A DNA stretch of 43,039 bases, from contig CAJJUK010000006.1 in assembly GCA_905195085.1 (NCBI GenBank), positions 1-43,039 on the forward strand. Direction: 5' to 3'. The notes below the pieces were generated by a model. That model was given only the letters and a program-made list of their open reading frames with translations. It made no database searches and was not told the origin of the DNA. Source of the stretch: an uncultured Christensenella sp. (lineage in GTDB: Bacteria; Bacillota; Clostridia; Christensenellales; UBA1242). Shown here piece after piece: positions 24,576-33,401 of this stretch; the first letter of the stretch is position 1; each line of letters starts with the position of its first letter. A program made the translations under genes and the position numbers.

Positions 24576-24965
24576 GTGGACGAAAAAGAATTGTTGAATA
24601 TGAGAAGAATAATTAAACTCACACTTATCCGCATTGGTATCAGATGTGATTTGATTGGTTTCAGTTATCTATGTTTGGCAATAGAAATGGTAGTTCAAAA
24701 TCCAAAATTAATTCATAACTTGTGCAAAGGACTCTATATTGAAGTTGGCAAAAGATTTGACGCAAGTAAGGAAAATTGCGTTGAAAGAAGTATCAGACAT
24801 GCCATTGAAAACACCTACATAAACAAAAGTTTTGCTGAACTCAATAAAATGTTTAAAACTCAACTCTACACGATTGACGATAAACCTACAGCAGGAGAAC
24901 TTATTCGTTTGGTAGCAGAATATTATAATTTAGGCTTATACAAAGACAGTTTGGTTGTATCTTAA
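24576..24965 (+). CDS. free-standing Spo0A C-terminal DNA-binding domain protein, 129 aa
   Basis: The protein matches the effector domain of Spo0A, the sporulation master regulator, almost from end to end. GIRCDLIGFSYLCLAIEMVV, LIHNLCKGLYIEVGKRFD, CVERSIRHAIE and KPTAGELIRLVAEY align with the helices of the Spo0A_C domain, including the recognition helix region VERSIRHAIE. The receiver domain and its phosphorylation site are absent. It could act as a constitutive regulator or as an antagonist at Spo0A boxes. The GTG start is set by a strong AAAAGGAGG. The long leader suggests post-transcriptional control. Confidence 0.88.
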   Translation: MDEKELLNMRRIIKLTLIRIGIRCDLIGFSYLCLAIEMVVQNPKLIHNLCKGLYIEVGKRFDASKENCVERSIRHAIENTYINKSFAELNKMFKTQLYTIDDKPTAGELIRLVAEYYNLGLYKDSLVVS

Positions 24966-25002
24966 CTGAAAGAACATTTTTTAAAGAAATGTTCTTTTTT
25001 TA
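24966..25002. terminator. bidirectional terminator
   Basis: Eleven-base arms AAAGAACATTT (24969-24979) and AAATGTTCTTT (24987-24997) are followed by T. It serves the Spo0A-like gene and the convergent acetyltransferase. Confidence 0.88.
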
Positions 25003-25767
25003 TATCTGTTTTGCAGGAACGTCAAAGAAACGTTCTTTCTTTGGCTTGTTTAATTTTTCTTTGATATATGCTTGTGTTTGAGGTGTGATTTTGTATGATT
25101 CAACTGGAAGTCTAACAAATCTTATATGTACATAAGCAAAGAGGGATTTTATTTTTGTTGGTCGAAGGCTTATTGCTGTTTTTATCATTGGTGTCAGATA
25201 GTCATTTTGTGGTTTGCGGTTTCTTTGTCTTTTGTAGTCTGCGCTTAAATAAAATTTCAAATTTTTGTCAATGACTTTTGCTCCGCCAATTTTCATTTGT
25301 TTTAAGATGGCAATATCTCTTTTTTCGTTTCTAAATTCCAAAACATTATGACCATCGGTGTATGTGCTCAGACAGTCCAAAGTCTGTGTTTTGCACCCCT
25401 TTGATTTTGCATAACTTTCAATATATGAAAGGAGTTCTCGTCCAATTCCCATAGACTGAAACTCAGGCAGAACTTTGATGAATTTCAAGTGTAGATTTTT
25501 ACTTCTCTTTGCAAGTTCAATATTTGCAAAACCAATAGGTTTTCCTTCCAATTCATAACATACATGCCCATTTTGAATGGATTTTTTTAAATGAAAAGTT
25601 ATGGCGTGAACAGAGTATTTGTTGTTGTACATAACAAAAACCTCGCCTTTTGAATTTTCACCATATCCATAACATTCTCTTTCAGTCTTTGGCAAATTGA
25701 TTATGTAATTAGTGATTTTTTCTGCAATGTCAAAATTGATTTCTTCTCCGCCAACTAAATATTTCAT
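25000..25767 (-). CDS. GNAT family N-acetyltransferase
   Basis: The central part of this 255-residue protein has the GNAT acetyl-CoA binding motif A: LKFIKVLPEFQSMGIGRELL, with Q-x2-G-I-G for the pyrophosphate loop, followed by a helix and the beta strand KTQTLDCLS. The first 80 residues form the usual N-terminal strands. The last 90 residues are basic and unlike the core, and may form an extra domain. The acceptor substrate is unknown. The start follows AAGGAG. Monocistronic. Confidence 0.85.
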   Translation of the reverse strand: MKYLVGGEEINFDIAEKITNYIINLPKTERECYGYGENSKGEVFVMYNNKYSVHAITFHLKKSIQNGHVCYELEGKPIGFANIELAKRSKNLHLKFIKVLPEFQSMGIGRELLSYIESYAKSKGCKTQTLDCLSTYTDGHNVLEFRNEKRDIAILKQMKIGGAKVIDKNLKFYLSADYKRQRNRKPQNDYLTPMIKTAISLRPTKIKSLFAYVHIRFVRLPVESYKITPQTQAYIKEKLNKPKKERFFDVPAKQI

Positions 25768-25816
25768 TTTTTTACTCCTTATATTAGTATATCAGAAATT
25801 TCAAAAAAATCAAGAT

Positions 25817-25849
25817 GAAAAAAACATCTCAAAGCGAGATGTTTTTGTT
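25817..25849 (-). terminator. terminator of the flavoprotein gene
   Basis: Ten-base arms AAAACATCTC (25821-25830) and GAGATGTTTT (25836-25845) have T runs on both strands. Confidence 0.88.
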
Positions 25850-25861
25850 TATTGTTTGGTT

Positions 25862-27916
25862 TTATAATTTTCCAGCGATGTCCCAAGCACGCCAAATTAC
25901 AGTTCTCAAATTTCCAACTCTCAAAGCATCTCCAACGATGTGAACATGCTTTCCTTCTTTGGCAATTGGAGCTGGATTATAGCCTATTGCGGTTATGACT
26001 GTGTCGGCTTTTACTTCATGTTTTTCGCCATTTTTGTCTGTGATGACAACGCTTGTTGGTGTAATTTCAGAAACTTGACTTTCAAGATAAACAGGGACTT
26101 TCTTTGTCTTGAAATAATCTCTCAAATATGAAGAGTTTGCAAGGCACAATCCTGTGACAGCCATAAGGTCATTTTTTGCTTCAACGATGACTGGTTTTTT
26201 GCCTTGCAGGAACAAATCATAAGCAATTTCACAACCTGTCAAACCGCCACCGATGATGACAACATTTTCTTTTGCTTTTGAATTGTCGTTCAAATAGTCA
26301 ATCGCATCAATACATCTTTCACTTCCTGGCATTTTCAACTTTCTTGCTTTTGAACCTGTTGCAATGACAATTTCATCTGCATCAAGTTTTGAAATGTCTG
26401 TGATTTCTGTGTTGAATTTGATTTCAATGTTCATCTTTTCCATCTGACGACGATACCAAGCAATCAATTGCTTGTCTTTTTCTTTGAAAGATGGTGCAGC
26501 AGCAGGAATGAACACACCGCCAAGTTGATTTGTTTTTTCATAGATTGTTGCTTTGTGTCCTCTGATTGTGGCAACTCTTGCAACTTCCATTCCACCAATT
26601 CCACCACCGATGATGGCAATCTTCTTTGATTTCTTTGCTGGTTTGAGGTCATATTTTCCGCCGTCCATTGTCATAGGATTCAAAGCACATCTTGCCATAT
26701 GAGAAGAGTCTTCCATTGAAGCATCACAAGCAACACCTTTGTAATGTGCCATAGGGAAACAACCATTATGACAACAAATACATGGCATGATGTCTTCCAA
26801 TCTGTCTTCTTTGAGTTTTGTCACCCAGTGGCTGTCTGTCAAGAATTGACGAGCAACACCCATTGCATCAATGTCACCATTTTTGATGGCTTTTGCAGCA
26901 ACATCTGGTTCCATTCTTCCTGCACAAACAACAGGAATATCAACAAATTTTCTTATGTGAGCAACGTCTTCAAGGTTGCAGTTTTGTGGCATATATTCTG
27001 GTGGATGAGCCCAATACCAAGCATCATATGTTCCGTTGTCGGCGTTGAGCATGTCATAACCTGCATCTTGCAAATATTTTGCTGCCTTTTCGCTTTCTTC
27101 CATGTCACGTCCAACTTCGGTGTATTTTTCTCCAGGCACAGCACCTTCACAGAAACCTTTTGTTTTGCTTACAACAGAATATCTCAAAGAAACAGGATAG
27201 TCCTGTCCACATTCTGCCTTGATGGCTTTGACAACTTCAACAGCAAAACGATATCTGTTTTCAAAACTTCCACCATATTCATCAGTCCTTTGATTTGTGT
27301 ATGGAAGAGTGAACTGGTCAAGCAAATACCCTTCATGAACAGCATGGATTTCAACACCATCAACACCTGCTTCTTTGCAAAGTTTTGCAGTTTTTGCAAA
27401 AGCTTCCACCATCTTCTTGATTTCTTTGACAGTAAATTGACGGCAAGTGTAACCTTCCACCCAACGAGAAGGAAGTTCGCTTGGAGAAGCACACAAACGT
27501 TCCAAGTCGATGATTGGTCTGATCATTTTTCTGAGTGCCTTGTTTTTGATGATTGGAGCAAGAGAGTTTGGAACAGAGAAAGAACGTCCAAAACCTGCGG
27601 TCAACTGAACAAAAAGTTTTGCTCCAGTTTTGTGCAATTCTTCCATGTATGGTTTCAACTTTTTGAATGCGCCCTTTGCTTTGTAAAGCCAGCGGTTTCC
27701 GATCATGTTTCTGAGTGGTGCAATTCCAGGAATGATGAGTCCGACATCATGCTTTGCCAAATCCATGAAGAAGTCTGCTGCGTCTTTGTCGAAATGATGT
27801 GGTTCCATCCAACCAAACAAAGATGTTCCGCCCATAGGGCAAAGAACAATTCTGTTTTTGATTTCACAATTTCCTATTTTCCAAGGTGTGAACAGTGGTT
27901 CATATTTTTTGTTCAT
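25862..27916 (-). CDS. old yellow enzyme type NADH:flavin oxidoreductase / 2-enoate reductase-like flavoprotein
   Basis: This 684-residue, two-part enzyme has an N-terminal FMN TIM barrel (about 1-370; GVDGVEIHAVHEGYL, QRTDEYGGSFENRYRF). A 4Fe-4S cluster motif follows, C-x2-C-x3-C with a fourth Cys (CICCHNGC, then CALNP). The C-terminal part is an FAD/NAD(P)-binding half with two Rossmann fingerprints (IAIIGGGIGGME and VVIIGGGLTGCE). This architecture is shared by 2-enoate reductases, 2,4-dienoyl-CoA reductase and bile acid enzymes BaiCD/BaiH. It probably reduces an activated C=C bond anaerobically. The substrate cannot be read from sequence. The start follows AAGGAGG. An inverted repeat lies just upstream. 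Confidence 0.92.
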   Translation of the reverse strand: MNKKYEPLFTPWKIGNCEIKNRIVLCPMGGTSLFGWMEPHHFDKDAADFFMDLAKHDVGLIIPGIAPLRNMIGNRWLYKAKGAFKKLKPYMEELHKTGAKLFVQLTAGFGRSFSVPNSLAPIIKNKALRKMIRPIIDLERLCASPSELPSRWVEGYTCRQFTVKEIKKMVEAFAKTAKLCKEAGVDGVEIHAVHEGYLLDQFTLPYTNQRTDEYGGSFENRYRFAVEVVKAIKAECGQDYPVSLRYSVVSKTKGFCEGAVPGEKYTEVGRDMEESEKAAKYLQDAGYDMLNADNGTYDAWYWAHPPEYMPQNCNLEDVAHIRKFVDIPVVCAGRMEPDVAAKAIKNGDIDAMGVARQFLTDSHWVTKLKEDRLEDIMPCICCHNGCFPMAHYKGVACDASMEDSSHMARCALNPMTMDGGKYDLKPAKKSKKIAIIGGGIGGMEVARVATIRGHKATIYEKTNQLGGVFIPAAAPSFKEKDKQLIAWYRRQMEKMNIEIKFNTEITDISKLDADEIVIATGSKARKLKMPGSERCIDAIDYLNDNSKAKENVVIIGGGLTGCEIAYDLFLQGKKPVIVEAKNDLMAVTGLCLANSSYLRDYFKTKKVPVYLESQVSEITPTSVVITDKNGEKHEVKADTVITAIGYNPAPIAKEGKHVHIVGDALRVGNLRTVIWRAWDIAGKL

Positions 27917-27933
27917 TCATATCCTCCTTATTG

Positions 27934-27964
27934 TTAAATTGTTTGTGAAAATTTTACAATTTAA
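27934..27964. promoter_or_regulatory. inverted repeat upstream of the flavoprotein gene
   Basis: Nine-base arms TTAAATTGT (27934-27942) and ACAATTTAA (27956-27964) flank a 13-bp centre that itself contains a near-palindrome, TTGTGAAA-A-TTTTACAA (27943-27959). It lies between the likely -10 box (TATAAT on the minus strand, about 27975-27980) and the ribosome binding site, so it could be an operator or an RNA hairpin. Confidence 0.45.
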
Positions 27965-28057
27965 TACTAAAACAATTATAACATAAATAATTTTATTTCC
28001 TAATTATTTTAAAAGAAAAATTTAATTTTTTGTTTATGTGCAAATTTTTTAATAAAC

Positions 28058-28086
28058 TTGAAAAACATTGACATATTTGATACAAT
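28058..28086 (+). promoter_or_regulatory. promoter of the helicase-nuclease gene
   Basis: TTGAAA (28058-28063), a 17-bp spacer and TACAAT (28081-28086) with an upstream TGA give an extended -10 promoter. The leader is about 17 nt. Confidence 0.65.
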
Positions 28087-28109
28087 AATAAACATAAGAG
28101 GAAAAGAAA

Positions 28110-31100
28110 ATGGCATCGATATATAAGTATTACAAAGAAAGACTGATTGAAATAAGTGGAAAGAACAGAAGTTTATATTCAAGAAATATAAGCAAAAAAT
28201 ATTCTTATGACATTGGCGAAATCATTGGAAAAGACAAAGACGAGTTCCAAGAATTTTTCACATTTCTTTGGAAAGGAAAAAGAAGCAGTTATGCATTGAT
28301 TAGAAAAGAGAACAAAGAAAAACTGTATGAAACATTTGGACTTGAAGGAAAAATCAAATTGTCTTTTAAAGACATGTCCAATATGTCAACCGAAGAGAAG
28401 AGAAATGAAAATCTCAGACGAGAGAGATTGAAGAGAGAAGAAGGGAAGAAAATTGTTTCTGCTCAAGTTTCTTCTTTGAAAACATTGAAAAGGGAGATTG
28501 AAGAATTTTCAAAAGAAACTGGAAGATACGAACTTTTTGTTGGATATCCTTTTGTCACAGGGCAGTTGAATAAGGATATAACCATCAAAGCCCCTTTGGT
28601 GTTGTTCCCTGTTGTCATCAATATCGAAAGTGACACGACGGTTTCAATTGAAGCAAAAGCAGATGAGTTTGTTCAATTCAACAAAGTTTTGCTCCTTGCC
28701 TACGCAAAAGAACATAGATTGAACTATGATGGCATGATGATGGAATTTGACAATCTCATGGATTACAAACTTCGCAATGTCAGAGATGTGCTGGACTATC
28801 TTGCCGCCTATGGCTTCAAGTTTGAAGTTGACAAAAAGTTTGATGAAGGACTCATCAAATTTGGAGATGTCAGTGATGGAGACACCAGATTTGGAGATTT
28901 GAAAGTTGTAAACTCCTGTGTTATTGGACGTTTTCCACTTGCAAACTCCATCTATAATGATTATTCAGTTTTGGAAAAAAGACATTTGTCTTCTCTTGCC
29001 ATTGAACAACTCTTGCAAGGTAAAAATGTCAAAAAGAACAAAAAGTTTGATGAAAGAATCTACACCATCAACGACCTTGACTATGCCCAAGAGAGCGCAA
29101 TTCAAAAGTTGAATGAATATGGAAACATGGTCATCTATGGGCCTCCTGGAACAGGGAAGTCACAAACCATTGTCAACATCATTTCTGATGCTCTTTGCAA
29201 AGATAAAAAGGTTTTGGTTGTTTCTCAAAAGAAAGCCGCCCTTGATGTCGTTTTCAATCGTCTCAAAAATTTGAATTCAAAATGTATGTTCATAACAGAC
29301 GCAGAAAAAAACAAGATTGCTTTTTATGAAAGATGCAACCAAATGCATCAAGCAGTCTTGAGTGGAAGCAAGTCTGAGATTTCCAAAGATGCTTATGATG
29401 AAGTTGAAGAGAATTTAAACAAAGAAGTCAGAGAACTTGAAATCATCTCAGACACCCTTTTCTCAAAAACACCATTTGGTCTTTCTTTGCAAGAGATGTA
29501 CACAAACTCTGCAAAAATCGGAAAGAAAAGTTCGGACTATGAACTTTACAAATTGATGCTGAAGAACAAAGAGTTGATGTCAATGAACTATAAGAGATTG
29601 TCATCAACATTGAGAGTCATCAAAGAAAAGAACAAGGCAAATTTGTATTACAGATACATCGAACTCAAAAAGAACAATCCTTTGGTTGACCATATCAAAC
29701 CAAATGTGGAAATTCATGTCATCAACCAAATGAAGACATTTTTGAAAGAGATTATTCAGAAAAACATTGTGCCTTTTGACACGGCAAAACATAAACACGC
29801 TCGCCAACTTTTGATTTATATGACAGAAAACGACGTTGAAGATGTCAGCGAAATGAAGCCACTCATCAAAATGATTTCATCTGTTGAAAATAAGAGACTT
29901 TACGAAGGTTTGAAGTGGTCAAAGGTTTTCTTCCCAGCATACCCATTTGTCAAGAGCAAAGTAAACAAAAAGGAAGCGGAGATTTCTGAAAGTTTTGAAA
30001 CGACAATGAAAGAAATCAACAACTACATAGACAACTATTCACTCCTGAACAAAGTTCTTGACCGAAAGGGTTATTTGATGACCGTGGACAATGTCATCAA
30101 TGGAAACTCAATTTTCTTGAAACTTTTGCTTAATGCACTTGGAGATTATCTTGAAATCAGAGACATCAACGTTTCTTTGCAAGGCCTGACCGAAGACGAA
30201 AGAATCATTTTGAATTTTGCTTATGAAAACTCCAAGAGTGCAAAACAATATAGAGAAGTTGTGGACAAAATTCTTCAAATCAGGGTTTATCATGAGGCTA
30301 TCAAATATGAAGAACAAAACAAAGATAAACTTTCAAAAATTATCGACTTTGAAAATATCAGAAACAGAATTTTGTCACTCAAACGCGATGAAAAAGAAAT
30401 TTCAAACAATATTTGTCTGGAGAAATTCAAAGATGAATACATTGAACACTTTAACAACAGCCCAGAAAGCAAGAACTATCTCTATCAGATAACAAAACAA
30501 CAAGGACTTCTTCCAATCAGAAAAATGATGGATTTATATAGTGACTTCTTGCTCAAACTTTTCCCATGTTGGCTTTTGTCGCCTGAAAGTGTTTCAACAA
30601 TTTTCCCATTGAAAAAAGAGATGTTTGACATAATCTTGTTTGATGAAGCAAGTCAGGTGTTCATTGAGAATACTTTGCCAACAATCTACAGAGGAAAATA
30701 TATTGTCGTTGCCGGTGACTCCAAACAGCTTCGTCCAACAGCAACTTTTGTTAAGAGATATATGGGAAATGACAGCGATGACGAACTTGACCTTGCCACA
30801 CAAGCAGCACTTGAAGTTGAAAGTTTGCTTGACCTTGCCACTTCAAGATTCAACAGCACAAACTTGACATACCACTACAGAAGCAAGAATGAAGAATTGA
30901 TTGATTTTTCAAACTATGCCTTCTACGATGGGAAGTTGCAAATTGCTCCAAACATTTCAAAGAACATTGGAAACAAACCAATTGAAAGAATCAAAGTCAA
31001 TGGAAAATGGCTTGGAAGAAGAAATCAGGAAGAGGCAAATGCAGTTGTGTCCTTGCTTAAGAAATTGATTAAGAACAAGAGAAACAAGTCATCAATTGGA

Positions 31101-32021
31101 ATCATCACTTTCAACACAGAACAAGAAAATGCCATTGAAGATGCCATTGATGCAGAATGTCAAAAAGATTCTGCTTTCCGTGATGCATACATAAGAGAAC
31201 AAAACAGAAAAGAGAACAACGAAGACACTTCAATCTTCATCAAAAACCTTGAAAATGTTCAAGGTGATGAAAGAGACATAATCATTTTCAGCATCGGCTA
31301 TGCAAGAAATGAATATGGAAAAGTTGTGGCACACTTTGGACCTCTTTCCGTTGAAGGTGGAGAAAATCGTTTGAATGTTGCCATCACAAGAGCAAAAGAG
31401 AAAATCTATGTCATAACCAGCATTGAACCAGAAGAACTTATGGTTGAGGGTTCGAAAAATGCCGGACCAAAGATTTTCAAGAGCTATTTGAAGTATGTAA
31501 GAGCGGTTTCAAATAAGAAAAACAAAGAAGCACAGTTCATTCTTGAAAGTTTCAAACCTGCCCTTCCACAGTCGACAGAAGAGACTGTGGTGAACCAACT
31601 TGAAGAAGACATCAAAGAAGAACTTGTCAAACTTGGCTATGATGTTGAAACAAATCTTGGCAACACAAACTACAAACTTTCGCTTGCTGTTTACGACAAA
31701 AAGTTGGACAGATATTTGCTTGGAATTGAATGTGATTATGCCGCCTACAAGAGCAGTGATTCAATTTTGGAAAGAGATGTATATCACAACAAATTCCTTG
31801 AGTCTCGTGGTTGGAGCATTATGAGAGTTTGGAGTCGTGATTGGTGGCTTAACAAAGACAGAGTGATAAACAACATTGTCAAAACAATCAATGCAAACAA
31901 AAAGAAGTTTGGATCAGACAAAAGTGTTTTGACAAAAGCAAACGAAACGAAAACTGTTGTTGAAACAAAAACGGTTGCATCTCCAAAAACAAAAGCCGTT
32001 AAAAGCAACAAGAAAAAATAA
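28110..32021 (+). CDS. large superfamily 1 helicase with N-terminal DUF4011-like region and C-terminal REase domain
   Basis: The first 330 residues resemble the N-terminal DUF4011-type region of defence helicases. The UPF1-like SF1 motor follows: Walker A GPPGTGKS (344-351), a long helical insertion (about 390-800), Walker B DEAS (845-848), GDSKQLRPT, YHYRSKNEELI, VQGDERD (about 1050) and AITRAKE (about 1091). Residues about 1190-1250 match the MTES_1575-type PD-(D/E)xK fold: GIECDYAAYKSS, then ERDVYHNKFLESRGW and RVWSRDWW. Proteins with this helicase plus Vsr-like nuclease layout occur as single-gene phage defence candidates. The start follows AGAGGAAA. Codon use is native. It is monocistronic. 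Confidence 0.88.
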   Translation: MASIYKYYKERLIEISGKNRSLYSRNISKKYSYDIGEIIGKDKDEFQEFFTFLWKGKRSSYALIRKENKEKLYETFGLEGKIKLSFKDMSNMSTEEKRNENLRRERLKREEGKKIVSAQVSSLKTLKREIEEFSKETGRYELFVGYPFVTGQLNKDITIKAPLVLFPVVINIESDTTVSIEAKADEFVQFNKVLLLAYAKEHRLNYDGMMMEFDNLMDYKLRNVRDVLDYLAAYGFKFEVDKKFDEGLIKFGDVSDGDTRFGDLKVVNSCVIGRFPLANSIYNDYSVLEKRHLSSLAIEQLLQGKNVKKNKKFDERIYTINDLDYAQESAIQKLNEYGNMVIYGPPGTGKSQTIVNIISDALCKDKKVLVVSQKKAALDVVFNRLKNLNSKCMFITDAEKNKIAFYERCNQMHQAVLSGSKSEISKDAYDEVEENLNKEVRELEIISDTLFSKTPFGLSLQEMYTNSAKIGKKSSDYELYKLMLKNKELMSMNYKRLSSTLRVIKEKNKANLYYRYIELKKNNPLVDHIKPNVEIHVINQMKTFLKEIIQKNIVPFDTAKHKHARQLLIYMTENDVEDVSEMKPLIKMISSVENKRLYEGLKWSKVFFPAYPFVKSKVNKKEAEISESFETTMKEINNYIDNYSLLNKVLDRKGYLMTVDNVINGNSIFLKLLLNALGDYLEIRDINVSLQGLTEDERIILNFAYENSKSAKQYREVVDKILQIRVYHEAIKYEEQNKDKLSKIIDFENIRNRILSLKRDEKEISNNICLEKFKDEYIEHFNNSPESKNYLYQITKQQGLLPIRKMMDLYSDFLLKLFPCWLLSPESVSTIFPLKKEMFDIILFDEASQVFIENTLPTIYRGKYIVVAGDSKQLRPTATFVKRYMGNDSDDELDLATQAALEVESLLDLATSRFNSTNLTYHYRSKNEELIDFSNYAFYDGKLQIAPNISKNIGNKPIERIKVNGKWLGRRNQEEANAVVSLLKKLIKNKRNKSSIGIITFNTEQENAIEDAIDAECQKDSAFRDAYIREQNRKENNEDTSIFIKNLENVQGDERDIIIFSIGYARNEYGKVVAHFGPLSVEGGENRLNVAITRAKEKIYVITSIEPEELMVEGSKNAGPKIFKSYLKYVRAVSNKKNKEAQFILESFKPALPQSTEETVVNQLEEDIKEELVKLGYDVETNLGNTNYKLSLAVYDKKLDRYLLGIECDYAAYKSSDSILERDVYHNKFLESRGWSIMRVWSRDWWLNKDRVINNIVKTINANKKKFGSDKSVLTKANETKTVVETKTVASPKTKAVKSNKKK

Positions 32022-32054
32022 TTCATTGGATATGAAAAGTGATAAAATTATTAA

Positions 32055-32095
32055 GATAAAAAAGATGGATTTAGAAAGTCCATCTTTTATATTTA
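32055..32095. terminator. bidirectional terminator between the helicase and lipoprotein genes
   Basis: Ten-base arms AAAAGATGGA (32060-32069) and TCCATCTTTT (32079-32088) have A/T runs on both sides. Confidence 0.85.
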
Positions 32096-32103
32096 TCTCA
32101 CTC

Positions 32104-33255
32104 TTATCTTGCGACAACTTTAAGGCTTATGCTGCTGTTATCTTTTTCAAAGGTTAAAACTTCTTCACTATACATAGATCCGTTATTGTTCTCAAGGCGT
32201 TCATTTATTGACAGATAGATTCTGCTGTTAAAATCGTTGATGTCATCACCCAATATCCCAAAAACATCAAGACCATAGTGATGATTTGTAAGATAGCCCA
32301 AATAGATAGAGATTTCTTCTGGCATATCATCTCTAGCAATAAAGTAAATCACGCCGGAAGTGGTCCATTGGGTCTCATAAACATTTATTCCTTCTTCAAT
32401 TGATATTCCAAGTTTGTTGTAATCAATGCCATACACTCTTGCACTGTCATCATCTGAAAGCATGATTCCTACATAGTCAAAATTGTTGATTGTGGTTTGA
32501 ACACTGGAAAAATCAAGGTTTACGGTTTCTGAGAAAATGTTTGCAGTGTAGTCATAATCATCTTCACTTACAACTTCAATTTTTTTGACGAGTCTGCAGG
32601 TTGGAGAAGATGAAACTTGGTCTTCTTTAAATTCAATAACAATGTATGTTTCTCCATAATTTATCTCTTCTGTGTTGATATAGATGTTAAGACCATCAAC
32701 ATATCCGTTGTCTCTTTGTTGGCTGTTGAAGAACTCTGCCGTGAGAGATTCGTCTTTGATTACATCTTGATTTGAAGAAGTGAGAGTCTTAAGATTATTT
32801 CCTCCCTTAAGGATAGATTCGTCAAATTCATAAGTCAAATATGGTCTCCAACCTTGAAGATAACTTTCAGATGTTTTGATGATTTGTGTTGGGTTGAGAA
32901 CACTTGCAGACGCATATTCGCTTTGCGAAATTTCTTGATATCTTGTTTCAGTTTCTGCACTGACAACAGTGTCAGTGACCAATGTGAAAGTGTAGGTATT
33001 TTCTCCAGTTTTTGTGCAAAGTTCTTCATTTGCATAAACATTGACAACATAAACTTCTGGTTTGTTTGGCTCGACAGTGACTGTGATAAGTGTGCCCTCT
33101 TGCGCAATTTGATAATCAGTTCTTATGTCAACAAGTTCATTTTCTTCTGTCGTGATGCTGTAACTTTTTGGTGTCGGATCATTGCCACAGGCAAACAAAG
33201 TTGCACCTATTGCCATGATAAAAAATGATAAAAGAAAAGTATATATCTTTTTTAT
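32104..33255 (-). CDS. lipoprotein of unknown function, apparently starting at AUA
   Basis: The first ATG (33216) has no ribosome binding site and would begin inside a signal peptide. A perfect AAGGAGG (33267-33261) is followed after 5 nt by ATA at 33255. Reading in frame from there gives Lys-Lys-Ile-Tyr-Thr, a hydrophobic core and the lipobox LFAC, a complete lipoprotein signal peptide. The mature protein, about 360 residues, is acidic and looks beta-rich with an Ig-like first domain (VTVEPNKPEVYVVNVYANEE). It is probably surface exposed. I do not recognise the family. Either AUA is a genuine weak start codon or an ATG was mutated. Confidence 0.75.
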   Translation of the reverse strand: MKKIYTFLLSFFIMAIGATLFACGNDPTPKSYSITTEENELVDIRTDYQIAQEGTLITVTVEPNKPEVYVVNVYANEELCTKTGENTYTFTLVTDTVVSAETETRYQEISQSEYASASVLNPTQIIKTSESYLQGWRPYLTYEFDESILKGGNNLKTLTSSNQDVIKDESLTAEFFNSQQRDNGYVDGLNIYINTEEINYGETYIVIEFKEDQVSSSPTCRLVKKIEVVSEDDYDYTANIFSETVNLDFSSVQTTINNFDYVGIMLSDDDSARVYGIDYNKLGISIEEGINVYETQWTTSGVIYFIARDDMPEEISIYLGYLTNHHYGLDVFGILGDDINDFNSRIYLSINERLENNNGSMYSEEVLTFEKDNSSISLKVVAR

Positions 33256-33332
33256 GTTTTCCTCCTTACTTTATTAGTATATCACTTTTCAAGAACAAAC
33301 GCAAAATATAGAAAAATTTTCACAAAAATCAT

Positions 33333-33363
33333 TTGACTTGGAGTTTGGTCTAAGTTTTATAAT
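33333..33363 (+). promoter_or_regulatory. MerR-type promoter (19-bp spacer with dyad) of the CMD-cupin gene
   Basis: TTGACT (33333-33338) and TATAAT (33358-33363) are separated by 19 bp. The spacer region holds a dyad, ACTTGGA (33336-33342) and TCTAAGT (33349-33355), with one mismatch. Over-long spacers with a central dyad are typical of promoters activated by MerR-family proteins. No merR gene is in the window. Confidence 0.65.
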
Positions 33364-33401
33364 AACATCAAATGGATAAAATAAAAAAGGAGATTTTGGT
33401 T

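Noticed and set aside
26744..27937. 397-residue open frame on the plus strand
   Set aside because: It is antisense to the flavoprotein gene, has no ribosome binding site, and is an unlikely Cys/Phe/His-rich composition produced by the codon bias of the true gene.
27943..27959. Possible Rex operator upstream of the flavoprotein gene
   Set aside because: TTGTGAAA-A-TTTTACAA resembles Rex sites, but it has 17 bp instead of 18 and a mismatch. It is listed only as an inverted repeat without naming the regulator.
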